Part shown: in pieces, positions 1 to 25,472 of the stretch
How positions within the stretch are numbered: position 1 is the stretch's first letter
How the letters are laid out: each line of letters starts with the position of its first letter
NCBI RefSeq assembly: GCF_010015445.1
Contig: NC_053129.1
Location: 18,977,249 to 19,041,248, forward strand
DNA: 64,000 nucleotides
Source: Perca fluviatilis
Taxonomy: Eukaryota > Chordata > Actinopteri > Perciformes > Percidae
Direction: 5' to 3'
Position numbers and translations under genes: made by a program
The notes under the pieces: generated by a model
The model's database searches: none
Seen by the model: only the letters and a program-made list of their open reading frames with translations
Told to the model about the DNA's origin: nothing

Positions 1-2
1 AA

Positions 3-149
3 TTTCCGGTACATTTGATATCTGAAAATGAAATGCATATGGAGACCGCTAGCTTAAGTGCCCTTAACACAGCTTTGGTGAGTAGGAAGGCTATAGCACA
101 GAGTAACCTTGTACAGAACCAAAGGAGAGCTACAAACATTGCTATGTAA
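3..149 (+). CDS. possible last coding exon of an unidentified upstream gene (partial)
   Basis: Frame 3 is open from the window edge to TAA at 147-149 (48 sense codons), and AATAAA follows at 180-185. The other two plus frames stop within about 25 bases. The predicted tail is polar and helix-prone, with ETASLSALNTALVSRKA followed by a Gln/Asn-rich stretch and ending NIAM. I do not recognise it. Stop codon and polyadenylation signal so close together suggest the 3' end of a plus-strand gene lying left of the window. A chance open frame of this length is also possible, so confidence is low. Confidence 0.33.
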   Translation, partial: FPVHLISENEMHMETASLSALNTALVSRKAIAQSNLVQNQRRATNIAM

Positions 150-179
150 TGTGACATTTTGATTTGTACATATTGAACA

Positions 180-185
180 AATAAA
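180..185 (+). terminator. candidate polyadenylation signal AATAAA
   Basis: AATAAA lies 31 bases after the TAA that closes the possible terminal exon at 3-149. It is the expected 3' processing signal if that exon is real. Confidence 0.3.
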
Positions 186-1312
186 GATGAGTAAGAATCT
201 AAACTGTCTGAATGATTGTGCGTGCAACACAAGTCATGCTTCGGTTTACAGCCTGTTGATCAGCAGGGTTAAAGTCAGTGAATGATTTTTATAGATTCCA
301 GTAAAATTCTATTTTTATATTACAGCACAGTTTCAAGGTTCATATATTGTGCTGCGCTTTGTGTTTGTTATATAGACTGTATATATGTGTACATTTGTAA
401 AAATCATAGTTCACATTCAAATTATGAAGCAAAAATAATGATTTTCATGAAGTTAATAATAATGGTAAGTTTGAATATGTTGTCTTTATCGTTGCCATGT
501 CATCATTTTAAGATCACCTGTCAACCTTTGTTCGTCACATGAGATGTTTACTGACGATGCATTCGTTACATAGACGTGATTTCATAAGTTGCTGCTTGTA
601 AAAAGGGCAGTAAGAAGTCAGAGGACTGGTGTTTAATTCAGTGAGAGAAAGGAATTGTCCAGAACGTCGTTTGTCACAACTACAGGTAAAAGTTAAGACT
701 TGAGATTTGGGTAATTGTTTTTCTTTTATTGTGTCATGACTTGCATAAATATCTTTAATGATACTTGAGGTTCATAGTTGATTGTTAAAAAGTTTTTAAT
801 GTGTATACATGCCTTGATTCAGGTTAGCAACAATTCTTTTCAGATATTTTTATGAATAAAAGTTGTTAGTCACTTGATTCTGTGACTTGATCTTGAACAG
901 ATTTTACCACTAATAATCACTTACTGCCTAGGAAAATATGGTATCAATAAAACTCAATATAAATTCTTCAAAATTAGTTTTGTTAAATTTTTAAAAGATC
1001 AGAGGTAGATTCTAATAAATAAATACATTACCTGCAACTACTTTGCATTCTCTAGTTGCGTACTTCTGCAGGTCCAGCTCTGTCCAACTTCAAATTCTCT
1101 TACTCTTATTTATATTCACTATATCAGAAATGTAAGATCATTTCCATATTTTGAGAAGAAATAACCAGATGTGACCTAAATTATACAGGCTTTGTCTTGT
1201 GATGCTTGTGCTGTAATGTCTAATAAAACAGCAACATTCCCCTTCTGAGTAGTGATGGACATACTGCAGCCGAGGTGATTTGGTTGCAGTCTGACTGTCA
1301 TCTGTTTTACAG
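186..1312. other. AT-rich intergenic / 5' flank of cathepsin B
   Basis: No convincing coding sequence seen. The cathepsin B start codon follows a splice acceptor (TTTTACAG ending at 1312), so at least one 5' untranslated exon of ctsb should lie in or upstream of this stretch. I could not locate it. Confidence 0.5.
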
Positions 1313-1313
1313 G

Positions 1314-1679
1314 ATGCGTCCACTGGCTCTCTTTTGTGTACTTGTGACTGTCTCTGTCACCTGGGCGCGGCCTCACCTCCCTCATGCCTCATCCTCAGAG
1401 ATGGTCGACCGTATTAACAAGGCCAACGCCACCTGGACGGTGAGTGAACTCAGGGTATTTCCTGCATTTCTGGCCACCTGAGGAAACCTGCTGTCACAGA
1501 TTGTGGTCATGAATGCTGTGATTTCTGTAATCTCTCATTTTAACTCCACTATATTTTCTCCAGGCCGGGCAGAACTTCCATAACATTGATATCAGCTATG
1601 TGAAGGGACTGTGTGGGACTATACTGAATGGACCCAAGCTGCCAGAGGTGTAAGTTTAATGAGGATGTGTGGGCATGGA

Positions 1680-1715
<36 letters not shown>

Positions 1716-3759
1716 TGCAGTCTCTCACATGCCCAAACAGGTGACAGTCAGCAGGTTCATCTTATCTGCAGTGCTCAGTGACCGTCCTCTCTTGTTAAAG
1801 GGTTCACAGTACTGAAGGCATAAAGCTTCCGGACAGCTTTGACGCACGCCAGCAGTGGCCCAAGTGTCCCACAATCCAACAGATCAGGGACCAGGGATCC
1901 TGTGGGTCCTGCTGGGTAAGATATGCCAACAAAAGGACAAGCTGTGGTTAAACTGAAACATTACTTAAGGGCATTTTAGAGCTTATCTTAAACCAGTGTT
2001 GTTGTTTTTTTTTCTTTCCCCACAGGCCTTTGGGGCAGCTGAGGCGATATCCGACAGGTTATGTATCCACAGCAGTGGTCAGATCTCTTTGGAGATCTCT
2101 GCTGAAGACCTACTGTCCTGCTGTGATGAATGTGGCATGGGGTGAGTATTTATGTAACAAAATGAATGTATTCTAGGTCTTTCAAAACGACATTGAACAA
2201 CAACGCTTGTGGTTTTATTTTCCTGTGGATGCAGCTGCTTTGGTGGTTTTCCCTCTGCTGCTTGGGAGTTCTGGGCAAAGAAAGGACTTGTGACAGGAGG
2301 CCTGTATAGCTCCAAAGTTGGTAAGCATATCCTAAGTGTGAACTGAGATGGGTTTTTGACAGCTTTTCAGGAAGCATTAAAAGGAAGCATTAAAAGTCTG
2401 AGCTGAAATTAATGGTGTGTTTGACAGGCTGCCGACCCTACAGCATCGCTCCCTGTGAGCATCACGTGAATGGGACTCGTCCTCCGTGTCAGGGTGAAGG
2501 AGAGACTCCTAAGTGTGTGGAGCAGTGCATTGATGGATACTCACCGTCCTATCAGAAGGACAAACACTTTGGTACAGAGTCTAAAATAATGTATTTTCTT
2601 CCCCGGCAGTAGCTTTTCTGTCATACATCGTTTTGTTTCCTGTGTCTCCCTCTTCAGGTAAACACACATACAGCGTCCCGTCCAAACAGGAGCAGATCAT
2701 GACCGAGCTGTACAAGAACGGGCCTGTGGAGGCAGCTTTCTCTGTATATGCAGATTTTCTGCTGTACAAGGCTGGTGAGGCTGGTTTTACTTTGTTGCCA
2801 CATTAACTACAACTCTGAAACTGTATACTGTGTGCACACAAACCTCTCCTCTACACACAGCAGCATGCGCACACACAGGAAAACTAACCAAAGTCATTTA
2901 CTACATTTGAAGCAGTTTCACTACACCTCAGAATAAAAAATCAACGTGAAACCTGCTTTAACCTGCTTTTTGGCTATTTTAAATTTGGTCAAAGACACAA
3001 TATCATCATGCCATGTTTGCTTATTCATCTTCCAAATGTTAATCCTACTATAGTGGTTCCCAACCTTTTTTTCTCGTAAGCAATATGTGACCCCTTGTCA
3101 CATATTAAGGCATTAGTGTGGACATGAGTGGTGAGCAGTTCAACCAAAGAGAGATTTTTCCTTCTCACATTGTTTCATTTGAGGGATTTGCACACGTCTG
3201 ATGAGATAAACGTATTCAGTATTTCACAAGCCCAAAAAGTAAGAAAGGGTAAACATATATAGTATGTAACTTTAATAAAACATATAAATGTAGTGATTTT
3301 GGTGGGTTGACTCTCCCATTTTAGATGCTAGAGTTACTTAAACACATCACCAATCTAAAAGCGTAGTTTATTCTACAGAAATATCACCAGTTGCTGTCCT
3401 TTAAGCCCTGTGTTATTGCACTCATTGTTACTCTATACTGTAGGTGTGTACCAGCACATGACAGGGGAGATGCTGGGAGGTCATGCTATCAAGATCCTCG
3501 GCTGGGGAGAGGAGAATGGGACGCCCTACTGGCTGGCTGCAAACTCCTGGAACAGTGATTGGGGAGATAAAGGTATGACAAAACCAGGGTCATGTTTCTT
3601 GGTCATCTATTCTTTCAATGTCACATAATTTGGTAATATGGTGAGTTATATGGTGAAGAATTTTTGTGTCTTCTCGTTTCAGGTTTCTTCAAGATCAAAC
3701 GTGGAAATGATGAGTGTGGTATTGAGTCGGAGGTGGTTGCAGGAATTCCACTCAACTAG
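1314..3759 (+). CDS. ctsb: cathepsin B, lysosomal papain-family cysteine protease
   Basis: Nine coding exons: 1314-1439, 1564-1649, 1801-1915, 2026-2141, 2235-2320, 2428-2571, 2658-2774, 3444-3572, 3683-3759. They join in phase with GT-AG introns and give 331 codons, the usual cathepsin B length. Exon 1 encodes a signal peptide ([18 protein letters not shown]) and the start of the propeptide. Catalytic Cys108 sits in QGSCGSCW, split from AFGA by an intron; His277 is in GGHAI and Asn297 in ANSWN. The occluding loop that gives cathepsin B its dipeptidyl-carboxypeptidase activity is present ([15 protein letters not shown], with the His-His pair). The enzyme degrades proteins in lysosomes. One oddity: the family motif GCNGG reads GCFGG here (exon 4/5 junction). 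The ATG at 1314 is chosen because it is followed directly by the signal peptide. Teleosts often have more than one ctsb copy; I cannot say which this is. Confidence 0.96.
1682..1711. repeat. (GT)n microsatellite
   Basis: About 15 uninterrupted GT units in ctsb intron 2. Confidence 0.95.
2775..3443 (+). other. ctsb intron 7, no internal gene
   Basis: The largest intron of this gene (669 bases), between the exon ending LLYKAG and the exon beginning VYQHMTG. It is AT-rich; I see no coding segment or clear repeat. Confidence 0.6.
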
Positions 3760-3818
3760 ATTAAATGAGTCCTGGCTGCAAAAAAATTGTCAAATCAAGT
3801 CAATCAGGAAATATTAAA

Positions 3819-3824
3819 ATAAAG
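3819..3824 (+). terminator. ctsb polyadenylation signal AATAAA
   Basis: AATAAA lies 60 bases after the cathepsin B stop codon, a normal spacing for a short 3' UTR. Further AATAAA copies occur near 3901 and 3958. Confidence 0.65.
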
Positions 3825-3829
3825 ACCTT

Positions 3830-4880
3830 ATTTTCTAAAAGACTTGAGTATTGCATTTAAAGGCATTCACATATAGAGAGATTTCAGTTCATCATCAAGG
3901 AATAAATTGCACAACATGGTGAAACAAGAACTTTCGTACTTGCGTTGTTATTGTTCTAAATAAATCATTATGTTTATCTCTAGTTTTTCCATCCAATGAA
4001 CTATACAGCTAGGGAATTTAAAGGTCTTAAATAAAAACAAGTTATCTAAAAAAAAAAGAACTCGTGGGATTTTTATTAATGGAGACTGCATCTAAAACTT
4101 CAATTTAGATACTTTTGCATATCATATTAAGGTGTTATTGTTGCCTGTGTGTTATATGGTTTCAACATGGCAGATGTGAACTTCATCATAAAGGATTTTT
4201 TATTCTTACATAGCATGGATGTACAGAGCCTGAGGCGGCACCTCTTGCAAGGTACTGCATGGTGCTCATATAAGGGCTCTCACTCTGCTTCCATCTCTAG
4301 GAAACACAATGGTGACAATATTTTCCATAACAAAATCCATTGAAGATTGTTAGGTGCAAATTCAGCACAATTTTGCTCTTCTTGCAATTTAGTTTTTTCT
4401 TAAACTCCTGCAAGTGAAATTTAGAATTACTTTATACCACCAATTTAATTTATTTGTTATAATGATAAATTACATCCAATTGGAGTCCCAACATTCCCCT
4501 GAGCCTCAGCAACTAAACAGTAGGCCTATTCTTAAACTGGAATATTACCCTGCAGGTCAGGTGTACTTTAACTCAGTTAATTTGCAATAATTTAATTAAA
4601 CACACATTTGATTATTAATGTGTGTGATGTGCAAGAGCCACATCAGGGCATTTACCATATTATTTTCAAATAATGTTGTAAGCTACTAATGTAGGCCTAT
4701 ATTACCAAATTATTTTGATATTAATCAAATTACTACAAACTTACTGACACACATCACCTTAAATATTCGGGTCTGGGGCCCAGAGGCAGTTATACATAAA
4801 TGTGTTAATAGCACGTAATTAATTACCTTGTCAAGTGGTTCATGCTGCAGAAGGTGGCGGTAATGCACCTAATACGATTA
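3830..4880. other. AT-rich intergenic region between ctsb and abhd1
   Basis: No coding exon found. The motif GTAGGCCTAT recurs (about 4520 and 4691), and a short stretch near 4250-4320 shows no splice signals that would join it to either gene. Confidence 0.5.
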
Positions 4881-4902
4881 TATTAAATAGAAAAGAAGAA
4901 CG

Positions 4903-4912
4903 GCGCATGCGT
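4903..4912 (+). promoter_or_regulatory. NRF-1-like palindrome in the putative abhd1 promoter
   Basis: GCGCATGCGT matches the core of the nuclear respiratory factor 1 site (GCGCAxGCGC-type) and is followed within about 15 bases by an ETS-like CTTCC. It lies ~450 bases before the abhd1 start codon, in the first GC-richer stretch after an AT-rich intergenic region. The TSS itself is not visible. Confidence 0.35.
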
Positions 4913-5354
4913 TTCAGTTCCACTTCCATATTTGTAGTCAATCTGTGGATGCCCCCTAACTTGCCCTATGCTTTCTCCATGTTGAAGCTAACGGACAATA
5001 ACATGAGGCGGACATTGACGTTGGTGCTGTCGCTTTAAACATATCTGAGAACCAGGAAGCAGCAGCTCCTGGAAAAACACCGCTGAATAAAAGCCTGCAG
5101 GTGGTGGATAACGTTACCGATACCGGGCCCGGCTCCCATTACAGCCAGAGGTGGTGTGACTGTAACACATCTTTAACGTTAGATGATGATGATAAAGGTT
5201 GTCGGGCATTACTGTACCTAACGTTAACGTTACATGTCTTGCTGTCAGTTGTCTGTTCCGTTGTGTCGGTTAAGGAGTCATTTACCGTTACATACCGTGA
5301 GCTAGCAGGTTAGCTCTATTCTGTAGCTAACGTTTACTTGTGTGGCAAAAAGCC

Positions 5355-10877
<5,523 letters not shown>

Positions 10878-12987
10878 TCATCTTTCACCCCGTCACTTTG
10901 TTTGTTCTCTGAACCTGAGTGAATACAATAATGACTGCTAGCTGAGAAGAATTTAAAGGTCACTGGCGTCATAGCAGTAGAACAGCAATTTACAAAAATG
11001 ATTGCCCCACTTTGCATGCTGTGATCTTACCACAGAAAATTGGTCCCCTCCATGTTTGCACAGGGAATGACCGACTGTATTTTACCATCATATTACCTCA
11101 CTACAAATATGCTTATCTACCTCCTCATCGTCTCAGGTTCTCCTTTTATTGAGCAATCAACAAAGGTTTAAAGAAGTCTAGAACTCATTTTTTAAGTATT
11201 CAAGAAATCTTGCAGCCAACTAATAAGTGAATGTCTAATAATATTGTATCAACACAAAAAACAATATATACTAGTAGTACTAATATTAGTGTATGAATAA
11301 ATGAATGTTTATTTAAAATAAAAAAGTCAATAGACTCTAAATAGCTTTTAATCATGTTGTTTTTCCCACAGGCCGTCCCAGTTGTACTTGGCGCACAATT
11401 AGAAAATGAGTGCTTGGATTTTAGGAAGTATTTGAAATTGTTATTTAAATTAGAACAGTTATACAGATATACTTTTTGTTTTGCCTCATAAGCTACTTTG
11501 GTTTGGTGTAACATTCCTTTAAGGACTATACTTCCCCACATTTTAGCCTTGCATGCATACTTTGCATACAATTTCTCAGTTTATACCATACAGTGAGGTA
11601 ATCCTGCCAACAGTTCAGTTGTCAGAACTGTCGGTCTCAACCTGAAAACAGCCACACACCAGGAATGAACATATCTGCTATGAAGAAAAGACTTATGGAA
11701 TTGTAATATAGAATTCTCATCTGAGTTTTTGATTTTAAAACAAAATCTAAAATGTAAAAGTATTGTATGCTTGTATATGCTTTTGAAGTGTACAGGTAAA
11801 ATGTAAATTATGCAGTACATCAAATGCGACTGAGCAAAAAACAATGTAAAAAGTACTTGGGGTATTTGCACCTGCAGTCAATAATTTAATAGCGAGTGGT
11901 TCTGAATTTGTATGTGTTGTAATCTGCCTTTGTTTGTCACTGACGCACTTTTTTGTTAAGGTAATGAGTGATAGATAAAAGAATGTCTGTCACATCTGTA
12001 TTGTGGCCACCTTCATTCCACATGATTATTTTTGATATGTACTTATAGAAGGTAATTGTGTATTTATAGAAGGTTGTGTGTGTGTGAATTAGTCAAGAAT
12101 CTGTAGGTTTTTAATTATGTGTGTGTATCACCAGTAGGGCACTGATGATACACACACCATTTTATGATGCCAATACCAAGATATTTTCCCCCAGAAGCTA
12201 CAGTTGTTTGACTCTAAATGTGACTCAAGATTATTGCAGCATATGTTGCTAATTGTGGGCTTATTGCGTTTTATTTGCTCTTCAGCTGCTTGCAGATGTT
12301 CACCACTTTCACTTGCCTTTGACTGCTGTGTGTTTTTTAATGGACAAATGTTTATTTTCTGTTTAAGTTTAACTTCTGTACTATATGAGCTATAACCACA
12401 ATCACGGTGTGTTTGCACTGTCAGTTAAGATTCTTACCCTTCACCTGAAAGAACTTTGTGCATTATGAACTATCTATTTGTTTTTTTTGTGTATTGAATT
12501 ACACTTGAATTAAAGAGTGACAATAACACAAATTGTTAATCTCAGTTTGTGATTTTACATCTGGAAATGATTGTAAGCTGAAGATGTCTGTAAAGGGAAC
12601 TCATTCTCATCAGTGGCTGTGGTAGCAACAGGACTCCAGCCTGGGTTTCTTTTGATCGGCACGTATCACCGTGTTGGTCTTAATGGAAAAATGTTATAAC
12701 GCATGCACTGCCTGCCAACGAGTTCGCTCCGGTTCCACAGAAATCCAAGATCCTTTTTTATCTCTGATCGGTGGGGTCGTTTATGTCGTTGATTAACCAG
12801 ACAGAGTATCAATAATTAACTGCGACCAATAAAGGCCCACACCCTCTGTCACAATGCTAACCCTTCAGCCTCATTTAGAATCATTTAATGACGCTGCAGC
12901 CTGGAAAAACATCCAGTGGCATCTACTCTGTGGAAAATAGGAACTTAATGAAGTAGGCACTTTTCTAACTCTGGCAGATGTAATCAG

Positions 12988-13048
12988 CATTGTCCTGGTT
13001 GCCCTCAGCTTTGAGAACATTGTCCTGGTTGCCCTCAGCTTTTGAGAA
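12988..13048. repeat. ~31-bp tandem duplication
   Basis: CATTGTCCTGGTTGCCCTCAG plus about ten bases is present twice in direct tandem, with a one-T difference. Confidence 0.9.
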
Positions 13049-13064
13049 CTCCAGCTGTCAGTTA

Positions 13065-13255
13065 GTGAATGGACTTGGATTTATAAAGCACCTTTCTAGT
13101 CTTCAGACCACTCAAAACGATTTAAAATGCCACATTCACCCCATTCACACACAGTCATACACTGATGCAAGGTCCAATCTGCTCATCAAGATCTAATAAT
13201 CTCATCGTTCGACACTTCGATACACCACAGCCGCCCCAGTTATGTGAATGTGTCT
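13065..13255 (+). repeat. teleost interspersed repeat (CATTCACACACAGTCATAC type)
   Basis: Contains AAAGCACCTTTCTAGTCTTC, CACTCAAAACGATTTAAA, CATTCACACACAGTCATACA and CAATCTGCTCATCA in the order seen in a very common fish repeat ('...GCGCTTTACACT...CATTCACAC...'). Recognised from memory; class not certain. Confidence 0.6.
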
Positions 13256-13721
13256 CTTAGAGAAAAAGCACTACCTGTGATCATATTGTAAAGACATATG
13301 GTGATCATATAAGAGTGATGGTAAAGAGAGTCTTTGAATTACTGTGGACCTTTTTCATTGGTTTACAAAAACATCAAGGTAGAAGAAGGTGGAAGAAAGG
13401 GTTTCAATTCCCTTTCCGCCATATTTTACAATGACTTTCTGATTGTCTTTTACGTCAGCATGAAATAACATCACTGCTTAATGTTTTAAAATAAAAGAAA
13501 ACAACGTGGTACGCAGATTGATTTTGAGATAAAAATGCATTGAAATCACAAAAGAAAATCTCGTTTAAATGTGCATTTTGTATGATTTTTACACCTCAAC
13601 TTCAGCTATCTCCCCATTCCATCCTCCTCCTCCTCCTGGGAGGAGCCTCAGGTTATCGTTAATAATTCAACACCAGAGCGGCTGAGATTGACAGATAGAG
13701 AAAAAGAGGAGGAAAGATTTA

Positions 13722-13760
13722 GAGTGAGAAAGAGAGAGAGAGAGAGACAGAGAGAAGTAA
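13722..13760. repeat. GA-rich simple repeat
   Basis: Runs of AGAGAGAG interrupted by ACAG. It lies upstream of the candidate noncoding first exon of the kinase gene. Confidence 0.8.
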
Positions 13761-13984
13761 AAATAGTGAAAGCTGAAGAGCAGAAATGGCAATGTAAGCT
13801 GAGAAAGTGTGCAGTGGTAGAAGAAGTAATGCTAGAAAGGGTTGCAGACTGCATGCTTTTATCTGCTCAGGTGTGTCTGGGGGTCAGGCAGGTCTGAGAT
13901 ACTGAACACACAGGGTCTCTACAGCTGATAGTGGATCTTGTGAGCACTTCAGTGTGATTATTTAGCTCCTATGATCCATGCAGC

Positions 13985-14039
13985 CTCTATAGGCTGGACA
14001 GACATTCATCTACTCTCCTGATCCACACACAGCCTGCAG
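13985..14039 (+). promoter_or_regulatory. candidate 5' noncoding exon end of the prkg3-like gene
   Basis: The start codon exon of the kinase (16055) begins with a splice acceptor, so an upstream noncoding exon must exist. The best donor I see is CCTGCAG|GTGAGT at 14039/14040. The exon's 5' limit is a guess; no TATA box is evident. Confidence 0.22.
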
Positions 14040-14041
14040 GT

Positions 14042-16054
14042 GAGTGTGACTCTGTCTACATATCACGTCATTGTGACTTTGAGAGTTGGATGTCACGATG
14101 TGTCAAATTCAGACTTATTCAGGCTTGTAAACAGCAAAATAAAAAGTTTTTGTGCCTTCCCTCACTGAGGCACTCAAGTTATTGCCATCGCAGTTTCATT
14201 AAATAAAAAGATGAGGATCTGCATGTTCCAAAAAAAAATAAAGACTAATATCCAGATAAAGAATCCATCTTAAACAAACCGCCAGACTAGACACATGCTG
14301 TCTCCAGGTTTCTATTACAGAGCACCTTATGAGAATTCAGCTGTAGTTACACTTTGCATGAATAAGTAATGAGACAGTATGGAGTGTACAGTTTGTATGA
14401 GTATAATGGTGATCAGTCCGGTATCATGTTCCTCCTGTGCAGCTGAAAAGCAGACTGAATTTTTGTTTTTAGCTCATTTCCCATTTCCCCCGGAATCATT
14501 TAATCACTACTTACATGAATGTTGTTGGTTCCTAAGTTTCATTGATCATTGTTAAAAATATGTATCAAAGTTTATCGTCTTTAAGAGAAAAAAATACCTA
14601 AAATATTTCAGTATTTCGTAGCCATTGCATCATCTAAATAAAAGAATAGAACAGCCAATACACAACCAGCAGCGTGCAGTTACTTATTGTCGCCCCGGGG
14701 CTAAGCGAGTTAACTGTGAGTGTTTTTTTCTTCAATAAATGTTGACCAGCAGGTAATTAAAGGTTATCATCCCAATCTGCCCCAGTTGTCTTTCTTTATA
14801 GCTGCAAGTTGCTAGAAAGCTTACAAATGTTGTTTGTCCACAGCTCTGTCTGTGCATGTTTGATGTGTGAAAAGTTAATGAAAATCCCTGAGGCAAATTT
14901 GAGTTGGTGGTATGTAGCGACGTGTTTTTTTATTGCCGTTTCTGTTCCCTGTACCATTTTAATGGCCATTAGGCCTTGTCATTCCTGCAACACAGGCGTG
15001 TGAACTCCTGCCACTACAGCTGCATTGTGTTATGCACTGGACTAGATGGTCACATTGTTGTTGATCGTGAATCATTGGTTTAATGGAAAAATATCACATC
15101 CAATTTAGGTGACTGCTGTCAAGATGTTTTTCAAGGGTCTAATGTTCTCATCTAACTCTTTGTCAGTATCACCTTCTGTCCAGACTTGCATCAAATAAAC
15201 AATCATCTTTAATGGTGGAACAGGAGCCATTTCATATTTTTCCGTCACAGTTTCTTGGGACTTTATGATTCCCTTCAACATCATGTCTAATCTCATAGCT
15301 GTCCAATGTTCAGGGTGCGGCAGTAGTAATTGGGCCGGGGGGTCATGTGAGCACAGTGAGGCAAACAGCTCACCCACCTCTGGCTTTAAGGCAAGTGTGT
15401 TTAGGATATTGGCCCGGTAACCTTGTGCTTGTAATGATTGCGATGTTTGGCCTGTCAAAAGAAGTGTAAACATTTTTCTATTAAAAGCTAAATGAAAATG
15501 TTGGCGGAGCCTCTTATCAATGCTTTTGTGTACAGATCATCTGCATGACAAAAAGATAGTGGATCTGGTATGTGGTTAACCTATCTCATGCTGTGTCAAT
15601 TCAGGGCTTTTTAATGTCACACATTATTGCAGAAGCACACAAGCAGAGAGAATAAATAAATACATTCACATACAACCTGAAATAAGTGAACTAATAAGGA
15701 AGGTTTTTGTACTATTTTGACAGCTTCTGCGCCTCGATCAGGTGCAGTATTAGATCAGTAGCACAAGCTGTCAGGGTGTGACAGCATTCAGAAAGCACCC
15801 TGTTGACTGTCCATCATTAGTCTGCATTATTCAGCGGAGCTCTTGCTGTGTGCAGGCAGCGCAGTAGAGTTCAGTGCCTTGTGAAAAAGCCATCAGTATA
15901 CAAAACACACAGTCTCCCCACACATATCAGCATGTTTGGTTCTGTATTTTCTGTCTGTGTTCAGATGCATAATTTGAATTTACCTCTGATTGTGCTGCAG
16001 TTCATCTTGCCTCCCCTATATCTTTATTTCTTTGTATATCCCCCCCCCCTGTAG
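14042..16054. other. stretch between candidate 5' exon and first coding exon of the kinase
   Basis: Likely 5' intron of the prkg3-like gene. It contains one coding-looking antisense frame (15105-15473, listed separately) and ends with a C-rich pyrimidine tract (nine C) before the acceptor at 16053-16054. Confidence 0.4.
15105..15473 (-). pseudogene. unidentified coding-like reading frame (possible gene or retroelement fragment)
   Basis: A 122-codon frame that, unlike most open frames in this window, is not a repeat artefact. Its composition is balanced and protein-like, with segments such as ALKPEVGELFASLCS, PHPEHWTAMRLDMMLKGI and VYLMQVWTEGDTDKELDENI. The frame stays open about 20 codons further upstream before a TGA. 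A CATGCAG acceptor-like site lies just beyond, at about 15542. I do not recognise the protein. It could be a decayed gene, a retrocopy fragment, part of an unknown transposon, or chance. No partner exon was found. Confidence 0.3.
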
Positions 16055-16056
16055 TC

Positions 16057-25049
<8,993 letters not shown>

Positions 25050-25466
25050 TATTTGACTCCTGATATTAAAGGTTCAAAGGCCTCAAGTGTTCAGGATAAC
25101 CTCAGTTTAAAAGAAAACATGATGGTAGTATCATATTGAAATAAACATAACCCATTTCCTACTAATTGGATTATTAAATTAGTGTGGAACAGCAGGGAAT
25201 CACCTCTTCCAAAGTATTTATTGAAGCTTCTATTGAACCATCTAGGTGGCAAAGAGCCAGACATATGAGGAGGTGTTGAGACAGCACAGGACATTCTGTT
25301 TCCAAATTCTGTGCAGGGAGATTTGGTGCCTGATGAAGTAGTGTGAATAACATCATGCATATGACACTCTTCACTGATTAGAATAAAACACCTGTCCATG
25401 TGCTTGCTAGCTGAGAAAAAAAGAAATCGCTTAAGTGCTTTTGTACAATCTGTACAAACGGTAAAC

Positions 25467-25472
25467 AATAAA
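25467..25472 (+). terminator. candidate polyadenylation signal of the prkg3-like gene
   Basis: AATAAA 420 bases after the stop codon, followed by T/GT-rich sequence. Earlier AATAAA copies at ~25139 and ~25381 are alternatives. Confidence 0.45.

Larger units (their letters stand above)
10878..13985. other. abhd1 3' region and intergenic DNA
   Basis: Mostly AT-rich with no supported gene. Candidate polyadenylation signals for abhd1 are AATAAA at 11296-11301 and ATTAAA at 12509-12514; I cannot tell which is used. The right half contains the repeats listed separately. Confidence 0.5.
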
